5,396 nt of DNA from an uncultured Mycoplasmatota bacterium. Lineage in GTDB: Bacteria > Bacillota_I > Bacilli_A > RF39 > UBA660. A program made the translations under genes and the position numbers. Below are positions 1 to 5,396 of this stretch, piece by piece. Positions within the stretch are counted from its first letter, which is position 1; every line of letters starts with the position of its first letter. The stretch lies in contig USET01000064.1 in the NCBI GenBank assembly GCA_900553765.1, forward strand, positions 1 through 5,396, in the 5' to 3' direction. Under the pieces are notes generated by a model. It had not been told where the DNA came from. It made no database searches and worked only from the letters and a program-made list of their open reading frames with translations.

Positions 1-90
1 ATTAGGATTATATTTAAATATGAAGATAAATATTTTGAGGCATTAGACTTTATAAATAAGCATAAATGTGATATAATATCAGCAAGTTAA
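1..90 (+). CDS. 3' end of an unidentified gene (partial, 29 codons visible)
   Basis: The first base of the window is in frame with an open stretch of 29 codons ending in TAA at 88-90. The visible C-terminus is hydrophilic and lysine-rich (segments KYEDKY and FINKHK) and ends in SAS, which looks like real protein rather than random translation. There is no recognisable domain in so short a piece. The I-x-F-x-Y-x-D-x-Y followed by a hydrophobic helix vaguely recalls C-termini of large serine recombinases of Firmicutes, but that is a guess. A promoter-like sequence for the downstream operon lies inside its last codons, which suggests this gene belongs to a different transcription unit. No terminator is visible after the stop. 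Confidence 0.5.
   Translation: MRIIFKYEDKYFEALDFINKHKCDIISAS
49..77 (+). promoter_or_regulatory. Predicted sigma-A promoter with extended -10 (for the rbgA operon)
   Basis: The -35 candidate TTTATA (49-54, 4 of 6 consensus bases) is separated by exactly 17 nt from a perfect -10 TATAAT (72-77). The -10 is preceded by TG one base upstream (69-70), giving the extended -10 TGATATAAT. Transcription would start near 83-85, leaving a leader of about 70 nt before the rbgA ATG at 154. It is the best promoter-like match I noticed in the window and the only candidate before a run of closely packed genes. It sits inside the end of the preceding reading frame, so its use is inferred, and AT-rich DNA produces such matches by chance. 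Confidence 0.55.
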
Positions 91-118
91 AATGAATTTT
101 CGACAAGTTTAAATAAAT
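83..118 (+). repeat. Imperfect 15-nt direct repeat in the rbgA leader, 21-nt period
   Basis: CAAGTTAAAATGAAT (83-97) and CAAGTTTAAATAAAT (104-118) agree at 13 of 15 positions and start 21 nt apart, about two helical turns. The first copy covers the preceding gene's stop codon and the predicted transcription start, a position where a regulator could bind. The sequence is AT-rich, so a chance origin is quite possible. Confidence 0.35.
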
Positions 119-153
119 GCTAAATTATCAAATAAGAAAGGATTGATTTTTTT

Positions 154-1062
154 ATGGATAAAAAAGTGAAAAATAATAATGTAGAAAGTTTTCCTAAGGT
201 CTCCATTAACTGGTATCCAGGGCATATGGCGAAAACAAAGCGCTTAATTCGTGAAAAGATCGATCAGATTGATGTTGTATACGAAGTTATTGATGCGCGG
301 ATTCCGTATTCTTCAAAGATAAAAAATATCGAAGAAGATACGAAGAATAAACCTAGAATTTTAATTATGACCAAAATAGATTTATGTGATATGAATGAAA
401 CAAAAAAATGGATTACATATTATGAAAATCTTGGTTATACAGTATTAGGTGTAGATTTAGAGCATGGAAAGAATATCAATCAAATCTTACAATCTACAAG
501 AGAGATGATGCAACCTTATCAAGAAAAGAGAAAAGAAAAAGGTTTATCAACTCGTAAAACGAGAGTTTTAATTGTAGGAATTCCAAACGCAGGAAAGAGT
601 ACTTTGATTAATCGATTGGTTGGAAAGAAAGCTGTCAATGTAGGGAATAAGCCAGGTGTTACGAAATCGCTTGATTGGATTCGAATTAATGATGAATTAG
701 AATTGTTAGATACACCGGGAGTATTATGGCCTAAGTTTGAGGATCAAACAGTTGCACTTAATTTAGCAAGCTTAACGGCGATTAAGGAAGAAGTTCTTCC
801 AATTTACGATGTCGTTTCTCACATTTTGATTACACTTTTCAAATATTATCCTAAAACGCTTTCTGAACGCTATGGCATCGAAGAAATCGATATGGAAGAT
901 CTCGTTCCAACTTTGGATTTGATCGGGAAACGTAGGGGGTGTATCATGCGAGGTGGAGAGATTGATTACGATCGTGTGATGGGACTGATCTTACAAGATG
1001 TCAAAGAAGGAAGAATCAAAGGAATTACTTTTGATCGGTATGATGATCTCAACCAAGAATAA
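154..1062 (+). CDS. rbgA: Ribosome biogenesis GTPase RbgA (YlqF), circularly permuted
   Basis: This is a 302-residue cytoplasmic GTPase that in Bacillus drives a late step of 50S subunit assembly. The family's circularly permuted order of GTPase motifs is visible: WYPGHM (20-25) with the histidine that is catalytic in the family (H24), DARIP (47-51, G5), TKID (73-76, G4), GIPNAGKS (142-149, P-loop G1), PGVT (167-170, G2) and DTPG (186-189, G3). A helical C-terminal rRNA-binding part follows, with RRGC and GG-x-x-DYDR near 262-275. Compared with B. subtilis RbgA it has about 15 extra N-terminal residues. The ATG at 154 is chosen because AAAGGA (137-142) lies 11 nt upstream, a slightly long spacing, and no better start precedes the WYPGHM motif. 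The G4 motif has Thr in place of the usual Asn. It is the first gene of the putative operon, and mrnC follows after 24 nt. Confidence 0.96.
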   Translation: MDKKVKNNNVESFPKVSINWYPGHMAKTKRLIREKIDQIDVVYEVIDARIPYSSKIKNIEEDTKNKPRILIMTKIDLCDMNETKKWITYYENLGYTVLGVDLEHGKNINQILQSTREMMQPYQEKRKEKGLSTRKTRVLIVGIPNAGKSTLINRLVGKKAVNVGNKPGVTKSLDWIRINDELELLDTPGVLWPKFEDQTVALNLASLTAIKEEVLPIYDVVSHILITLFKYYPKTLSERYGIEEIDMEDLVPTLDLIGKRRGCIMRGGEIDYDRVMGLILQDVKEGRIKGITFDRYDDLNQE

Positions 1063-1086
1063 TGAGATAGAAAGTAGGAGCGAAAG

Positions 1087-1461
1087 ATGGAGTTAAAAAT
1101 GATCAACGTATTAGCGCTTGCTTATCTCGGAGATAGTATTTATGAAGTATACGTACGTAAGTACTTGCTTGAAAAAGGAATCAGCAAAGTACAAGAATTA
1201 CAAAAAGAAGCGATATCTTATGTGAGTGCAAAGAATCAAAGTGCTTTTTTACACGATATGATAGATCAAAATTTCCTTTCGGAAGAAGAGTTGGAAATTG
1301 TAAGACGTGCTAGAAATCACAAAGGAAATAGACATCCTAAAAATACAGATATTGTCACATATAAAGAATCGACGGGATTAGAAGCACTCATCGGATATTT
1401 GGAATTAAAAGAAGATCACGAACGAATAGAGCAAGTAATGAAATTTATATTAGGAGAGTAA
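1087..1461 (+). CDS. mrnC: Mini-ribonuclease III (Mini-III)
   Basis: This 124-residue protein is an RNase III catalytic domain without a dsRNA-binding domain. In B. subtilis the homologue cuts the double-stranded stalk of 23S rRNA precursor to give the mature ends. The RNase III signature is present as LAYLGDSIYE (11-20) with metal-binding Asp16, and the second acidic site as STGLEALIGYL (95-105) with Glu99. Between them lies the Mini-III RNA-contact loop, RRARNHKGNRHPKNTD (73-88). It is somewhat shorter than the B. subtilis enzyme (143), with a shorter N-terminus and no C-terminal tail. The start ATG has AGTAGGAG (1073-1080) 6 nt upstream. The last codons (GGA GAG) double as the Shine-Dalgarno site of rlmB, whose ATG begins 2 nt after this stop, so the two are probably translationally coupled. 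Confidence 0.95.
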   Translation: MELKMINVLALAYLGDSIYEVYVRKYLLEKGISKVQELQKEAISYVSAKNQSAFLHDMIDQNFLSEEELEIVRRARNHKGNRHPKNTDIVTYKESTGLEALIGYLELKEDHERIEQVMKFILGE

Positions 1462-1463
1462 CT

Positions 1464-2148
1464 ATGTATATATATGGAAAAAATGTAGCAGAGGAAACTT
1501 TGAAAAATAATAAAAAAATACACAAAGCATATCTTTACCGTAACTTCCATGATGAATGGATTATTTCTGCATTGCAAAAAAGAAATGTATGGATCGAATA
1601 TAAAGATAAATACGAATTAGATCGACTTGCAAGTGGAAATCACCAAGGTATAATATTGAGTGTTCCAGATTACGAATATTGTCAGTTAGATGATTTAATT
1701 GTGAAGGAAGATCCACTTTTAGTTATCTTAGACCATGTTGAAGATCCTCATAATTTAGGTGCGATTATTCGAACTTGTGAAGCAGCAGGAGTAGATGGTA
1801 TTATTTTACCGAAAAACCGCAGTGTCGAAGTGAATGCGACAGTTATGAAGACGAGTGCTGGTGCATTAGAATATGTTAAAATTGCTCAAGTTACGAATAT
1901 TGCTCAGACGATGAAGGAATTAAAAAGAAAAGGATTTTGGATCGTTGGAACTGACATGGATGGTACGAATTATAGTGATATTGATTACAAAGGTAAAATG
2001 GCTTTAGTTATCGGAAACGAAGGAAAAGGAATGAGTCGAATCGTAAAAGAAAATTGCGAGTATTCCGATGATCGGGAAAATCAATAGTTTAAACGCATCC
2101 GTTGCAGCTGGAATTATGATATATGAAGCAGTGCGTTTAAGAAAGTAG
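1464..2148 (+). pseudogene. rlmB: 23S rRNA 2'-O-ribose methyltransferase RlmB/TrmH family, 3' frameshift
   Basis: This is a SPOUT-class SAM-dependent methyltransferase. RlmB 2'-O-methylates a P-loop guanosine of 23S rRNA (G2251 in E. coli), though TrmH-family specificity cannot be proven from sequence. The N-terminal L30e-like substrate domain (about 2-70, with YGKNVAEE and GNHQGI) is followed by SPOUT motif 1, DHVEDPHNLGAIIRTCEAAG (90-109, with N97 and R103), and motif 2, VIGNEGKGMSR (182-192). After NCE (codon ending 2060) the open frame reads eight unrelated residues to TAG at 2085-2087 (207 aa). The expected motif 3, IPMIGKINSLNASVAAGIM..., continues from 2062 in another frame to TAG at 2146-2148. 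Relatives have about four residues between C-(D/E) and (I/L)-P-M; here only one base lies there, so 11 nt appear lost. Motif 3 helps build the knotted SAM site, so the product is probably inactive. Translation starts at ATG 1464 after AGGAGAG (1452-1458). Confidence 0.85.
2088..2141 (+). repeat. Inverted repeat / possible RNA stem-loop before the sigma gene
   Basis: TTAAACGCA (2089-2097) is the exact reverse complement of TGCGTTTAA (2132-2140), extendable by a U-G pair (2088/2141), with a loop of about 34 nt. The right arm ends 3 nt before the Shine-Dalgarno site of the sigma factor gene. No run of T follows, so it is not an intrinsic terminator. Both arms also encode the conserved end of rlmB in its ancestral frame, so coincidence is possible. 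Confidence 0.35.
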
Positions 2149-2150
2149 GG
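2145..2150 (+). promoter_or_regulatory. Ribosome binding site of the sigma gene, overlapping the ancestral rlmB stop
   Basis: GTAGGG lies 5 nt before the GTG at 2156 and selects this non-ATG start; no ATG lies close enough to serve instead. The TAG stop of the ancestral rlmB frame (2146-2148) falls within it, so ribosomes finishing intact rlmB would stop right at this site. That arrangement is typical of translational coupling. Confidence 0.6.
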
Positions 2151-2155
2151 ATATC

Positions 2156-2773
2156 GTGGAGTATAAAGACTATAATGATAATGAATTGTTATGGTATGTG
2201 GCCGAGAAGAATGAGGCGGCTTTAGATATTTTATATAAGAAGTATGAACCATTTATTATAAACTTCGCAAAGAAAATGTTTGAATATTGTAAGTATAGTG
2301 GATTAGAAATGAACGATCTTGTTCAAGAGGGAATGTTAGGTTTAAATGATGCGATAACAAAGTTTAACGATCAGAAAAACGTAACATTCTATACGTTTGC
2401 TAAGACTTGCATCGAAAGGAAAATCATTAGTTGTGTTGTCTCAACTAGAAGATTAAAGCATCGCATTTTAAATGAATCCATTTCATATGAGACGGATTTG
2501 AAAGATGACGGTGGAACGTTAGAATACTTACTTCGAGATAATAAACATAATCCGGAAAATATGTTATTGCATACGGAAAATGAGAAAAAGATCGTAGAGT
2601 TGACGAAGGAGAGTCTAACGGATTTTGAACAACAGGTATTTGAATTGAAAATTTCTAATTTTAGTTATAAAGAAATTGCTGAGATTTTAGATAAGGATAA
2701 AAAATCTATCGATAATGCTTTACAGAGAATCAAGACGAAAATGAAAAAAATTTTAAATACGATAGATGAGTAG
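2156..2773 (+). CDS. sigH: SigH (Spo0H)-family RNA polymerase sigma factor
   Basis: This 205-residue sigma-70-superfamily protein starts at GTG. Region 2 covers about 20-110, with the core-binding helix NDLVQEGMLGLNDAI (53-67) and the -10-recognition part around FYTFAKTCIERKII (78-91) and RRLKHR (98-103). A short linker with the HNPENML segment (131-137) follows, then region 4, LTDFEQQVFELK (154-165) and the helix-turn-helix end KKSIDNALQRIKTKMKKIL (182-200). The last segment and the NPE linker match B. subtilis SigH closely, and there is no sigma region 1 or 3. In B. subtilis SigH controls entry into sporulation and competence; in non-sporulating relatives homologues have other or unknown targets, so the regulon here is unknown. 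Position agrees with the family call: B. subtilis sigH also lies downstream of mrnC-rlmB (with rae1 between). It begins 7 nt after the ancestral rlmB stop but 68 nt after the premature one. Confidence 0.88.
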   Translation: MEYKDYNDNELLWYVAEKNEAALDILYKKYEPFIINFAKKMFEYCKYSGLEMNDLVQEGMLGLNDAITKFNDQKNVTFYTFAKTCIERKIISCVVSTRRLKHRILNESISYETDLKDDGGTLEYLLRDNKHNPENMLLHTENEKKIVELTKESLTDFEQQVFELKISNFSYKEIAEILDKDKKSIDNALQRIKTKMKKILNTIDE

Positions 2774-2786
2774 AAAGAGGGATTAT

Positions 2787-5396
2787 ATGATAAAGTTGAG
2801 AACTATGGATGGAAACGAAGCTTGTAGTCGTATTGCTTATTTATTTACAGAAGTTGCAGGTATTTATCCGATTACGCCATCGAGTCCAATGGCAGAACAC
2901 GTAGATGAATGGGCAAATGCCGGAATGGAAAATATGTTTGGAGAACCTGTAAAAATTGTTGAAATGCAGAGTGAAGCAGGAGCTGCAGGAATGATTCATG
3001 GTGCATTACAGGCTGGTTGTTTAGCAACGACGTTTACAGCAAGTCAGGGACTTCTTTTGATGATTCCAAATATGTATAAGATGGCAGGAGAAATGTTACC
3101 TTGTGTTATGCATGTTGCCGCACGTAGTTTATCGACACATGCACTTTCGATTTTTGGAGATCATCAAGATATTTACGCAACTAGAATGACTGGATTTGCA
3201 ATGCTTGCAAGTTCATCAGTAGAACAAGCTTCCGACATGGCTGCGATAGCGCATTTAAGTGCGATCAAGTCAGAACTTCCATTTTTGCACTTCTTTGATG
3301 GATTCCGCACGAGTCATGAACTTTCGAAAATTGAAGTTTTAGAAAAAGACGATATTTTGCCACTTGTCGATCAAGAAGCGTTACAAAAGTTCCGCAATCG
3401 TCGTATGAATATTGCTCGTCCAGCGACGAGAGGAACTGCACAAAACGATGATATTTACTTTCAAGCGACTGAAGTTCGTAATCCATATTACGATCGATTG
3501 CCTTTCATTGTCGATGAATATATGAAGAAGATTAACGAGATTCGTAAGACGCATTACCATCCGTTTGTCTATTACGGAAGTAAGAAGGCAGATCGCGTGA
3601 TTGTAGCGATGGGATCCGTTTGTGAAACGATTAAGGAGACAATCGATGATTTAAATCAAAAGGGATACTCTGTTGGACTTATCGAGGTGCATTTGTACCG
3701 ACCATTTAGTGCGGAATACTTTAAAAAAGTATTACCAGAAACTGTTTCTCATGTTGCCGTTTTAGATCGTACGAAAGAAGCGGGTAGTATAGGAGAACCA
3801 TTATATTTAGACGTGAGAAGTATTTTGCCTGAACATATTACAGTCGTAGGTGGAAGATATGGATTATCAAGTAAAAATACGACACCAGCACAAATTAAGG
3901 CAGTCTTTGATATGCTAGAAAATCCAAGACACAATTTTACGATCGGAATAGAAGATGATGTTACTCATTTGAGTTTACCGTTAGAAGATTATCATACCAA
4001 TCGTGCAAAAGAGATGTTGATCTATGGATATGGTAGTGATGGAATGGTAAGTGCTTCTAAATCTATTTTAAAATTGATCGGGGATGAAACAGATCAATAC
4101 GTACAGGGGTATTTTCAATATGATTCTAAAAAATCAGGTGGAGTGACAGTAGGGCATTTGCGTTTCTCTAGCGATCCGATCCGTTCGACTTACTATGTAG
4201 AAAATCCGTATTTCGTTGTTGTGACAAAGGATAGTTATCTACAAGAGTTTGATTGCTTTAGTGGCCTTTGTGATCGTGGAATCGTATTGTTTAACACTGA
4301 TCGTACAAAAGAAGAGCTTCTTAATTTTCTGCCAGAGAAAACAAAGGCTCTATTTCAAAAGAGAAATATTACGCTTTATACGATCAATGCTTATGAGATT
4401 GCTCGCAAAGTTGGATTAGGAAATAAGATCAGCACGATTATGGAAAGTGCGATCATGCATATTGCTTCGATTTTAGATCCTGCTTTAGCAAACCAGAAAA
4501 TGAAAGAATACGTGAAACAACGTTTTTTCAAAAAGGGAGAAGAGGTTGTTGCTGCTAACATCGACGCGATCGATCGTGCAGTAGATCATTTGGAAAAAGT
4601 AAATATACCGAACGATACTTATATTGTTGAAGTAGATATGGATTCTAATGATATATATGATGCGATGAAAGAAAGACTTGGAAATCAACTTCCAACGAGT
4701 GCTTTTTTGAAAACTCCGGATGGAACTTTTAGAGCGGGAACGAGCGCTTTAGAAAAAAGAGAACTGAGTGATACTGTTCCAAGTTATATTCCTGAAAATT
4801 GTATTCAGTGTAATCAATGTTCTATCGTTTGTCCACATGGTGTAATTCGACCTTATTTGCTTACAGAGGAGGAGTATCAAGCAGCGCCAGATTATGTAAA
4901 AGAAAAATGTAAAAAGGCGATTGGAAAAGGATTAGAGTCATATTATAGTACGATTGCGATATCTATCGCAGATTGTACCGGATGTGGACTATGTATGAAA
5001 ACGTGCCCTGGTATGCGTGGTGCACTCGCCTTGATTCGTAAACGCTATCAAGAGCAAAAAGATCAAAAGGAACAAGAAAGATTCAATTATTTAGAGGAAA
5101 ATGTAACAGAAAAGGATCTTGTAAATTTATATACGATCAAAGGAAGTCAATTAGTAAAACCAAAATTTGAATTTAGTGGTGCCTGTGCAGGTTGTGGAGA
5201 GACTCCTTATCTGAAACTGTTAACGCAATTATTTGGAGATCATATGATGATTGCGAATGCGACAGGATGTTCTTCTATTTATGGAGGAAGTGCGCCGACG
5301 ACTCCTTATAAAGTTCCATGGGCAAGTTCTCTTTTTGAGGATAATGCTGAATATGGGTATGGAATGAAAGTAGCAACGGAAGTTCGTCGCAATTAT
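2787..5396 (+). CDS. nifJ: Pyruvate:ferredoxin (flavodoxin) oxidoreductase, 5' 870 codons, cut by window end
   Basis: This single-chain cytoplasmic enzyme oxidatively decarboxylates pyruvate with CoA to acetyl-CoA and CO2, passing electrons to ferredoxin. 870 codons are open to the edge of about 1170-1200 usual. Domain I has YPITPSSPMAEHVDEW (27-42) with Thr30, EMQSEAGAAG (59-68) with Glu63, and AARSLSTHALSIFGDHQD (111-128) with Arg113, matching substrate/TPP-contact residues known in the Desulfovibrio africanus enzyme. GYGSDGMVSASK (414-425) lies in the domain III region, and the EKR linker (656-658) follows at about 612-671. Two 4Fe-4S sets come next: C672/C675/C678/C682 and C730/C733/C736/C740. 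The C-terminal TPP domain shows GACAGCGET with C800 and C803, plus C828; the fourth ligand of this proximal cluster lies beyond the window. The start ATG follows GAGGG (2777-2781) by 5 nt and the sigma gene stop by 13 nt, so co-transcription is likely. 2-oxoacid specificity is inferred from family resemblance. Confidence 0.95.
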   Translation, partial: MIKLRTMDGNEACSRIAYLFTEVAGIYPITPSSPMAEHVDEWANAGMENMFGEPVKIVEMQSEAGAAGMIHGALQAGCLATTFTASQGLLLMIPNMYKMAGEMLPCVMHVAARSLSTHALSIFGDHQDIYATRMTGFAMLASSSVEQASDMAAIAHLSAIKSELPFLHFFDGFRTSHELSKIEVLEKDDILPLVDQEALQKFRNRRMNIARPATRGTAQNDDIYFQATEVRNPYYDRLPFIVDEYMKKINEIRKTHYHPFVYYGSKKADRVIVAMGSVCETIKETIDDLNQKGYSVGLIEVHLYRPFSAEYFKKVLPETVSHVAVLDRTKEAGSIGEPLYLDVRSILPEHITVVGGRYGLSSKNTTPAQIKAVFDMLENPRHNFTIGIEDDVTHLSLPLEDYHTNRAKEMLIYGYGSDGMVSASKSILKLIGDETDQYVQGYFQYDSKKSGGVTVGHLRFSSDPIRSTYYVENPYFVVVTKDSYLQEFDCFSGLCDRGIVLFNTDRTKEELLNFLPEKTKALFQKRNITLYTINAYEIARKVGLGNKISTIMESAIMHIASILDPALANQKMKEYVKQRFFKKGEEVVAANIDAIDRAVDHLEKVNIPNDTYIVEVDMDSNDIYDAMKERLGNQLPTSAFLKTPDGTFRAGTSALEKRELSDTVPSYIPENCIQCNQCSIVCPHGVIRPYLLTEEEYQAAPDYVKEKCKKAIGKGLESYYSTIAISIADCTGCGLCMKTCPGMRGALALIRKRYQEQKDQKEQERFNYLEENVTEKDLVNLYTIKGSQLVKPKFEFSGACAGCGETPYLKLLTQLFGDHMMIANATGCSSIYGGSAPTTPYKVPWASSLFEDNAEYGYGMKVATEVRRNY

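Noticed and set aside
100..126. Second promoter candidate TCGACA ... TGC-TAAATT in the rbgA leader
   Set aside because: The -10 is only a 4/6 match and the spacer is 15 nt. The upstream site at 49-77 is clearly better.
2055..2087. Programmed ribosomal frameshift in rlmB
   Set aside because: There is no slippery heptamer at the junction, and a simple +1 or -1 shift would still leave the protein about four residues short at a conserved point. A deletion explains both facts.
2004..2252. Minus-strand open frame of about 82 codons across the rlmB/sigma junction
   Set aside because: It is antisense to two conserved coding regions, has no recognisable domain and its composition looks like reverse-strand translation. 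It is open by chance.
2645..2671. Internal promoter for the oxidoreductase (TTGAAA ... TATAAA)
   Set aside because: The spacer is only 15 nt and the site lies inside the conserved sigma region 4 coding sequence in AT-rich DNA. It is not strong enough to report.
2774..2786. Terminator between the sigma gene and the oxidoreductase
   Set aside because: The gap is 13 nt and consists mostly of the Shine-Dalgarno site, with no hairpin or T-run.
3265..4688. Three minus-strand open frames (3265-3486, 3749-3934, 4485-4688)
   Set aside because: All lie opposite the uninterrupted oxidoreductase gene, which has clear motifs along its whole length. None resembles a known protein.

Overview
The window looks like an AT-rich, low-GC Gram-positive (Bacillota) chromosome segment read in one direction. 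All genes lie on the + strand, Shine-Dalgarno sites are strong (AGGAG/GAGGG type), spacers are a few to about 24 nt, and tryptophan is encoded by TGG, so the code is the standard bacterial one rather than the Mollicutes TGA=Trp variant. A pyruvate:ferredoxin oxidoreductase points to an anaerobe. A gut Erysipelotrichia- or Clostridia-like organism would fit, but the class cannot be fixed from this window.

Layout: (1) positions 1-90 are the 3' tail of an unidentified gene that starts before the window. A consensus extended -10 promoter lies inside this tail (49-77), followed by a leader of about 70 nt with an imperfect 15-nt direct repeat. (2) 154-2148 carry three large-ribosomal-subunit genes: rbgA/ylqF (50S assembly GTPase), mrnC (Mini-RNase III, 23S rRNA maturation) and rlmB (23S rRNA 2'-O-methyltransferase). 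The rlmB reading frame is broken near its 3' end: the conserved C-terminal motif is still present but in another frame, consistent with loss of 11 nt. (3) 2156-2773 encode a SigH-family (Spo0H-like) alternative sigma factor with a GTG start. (4) 2787 to the window end encode the first 870 codons of a single-chain pyruvate:ferredoxin oxidoreductase (nifJ/por), which runs off the edge.

No terminator is visible between any of the genes, so they can be read as one transcription unit from the promoter near position 75. The first three genes share one theme, maturation of the 50S subunit. The mrnC-rlmB-sigH order matches the Bacillus subtilis mrnC-rlmB-rae1(yacP)-sigH order without rae1, so the sigma factor's place is ancestral. 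The oxidoreductase 13 bp downstream of the sigma gene is the less expected neighbour.

I found no mobile element, CRISPR array, RNA gene or clearly novel multi-gene system. The observations most worth a second look are the rlmB frame disruption and its possible effect on sigma-factor translation, and the sigma factor-oxidoreductase linkage.
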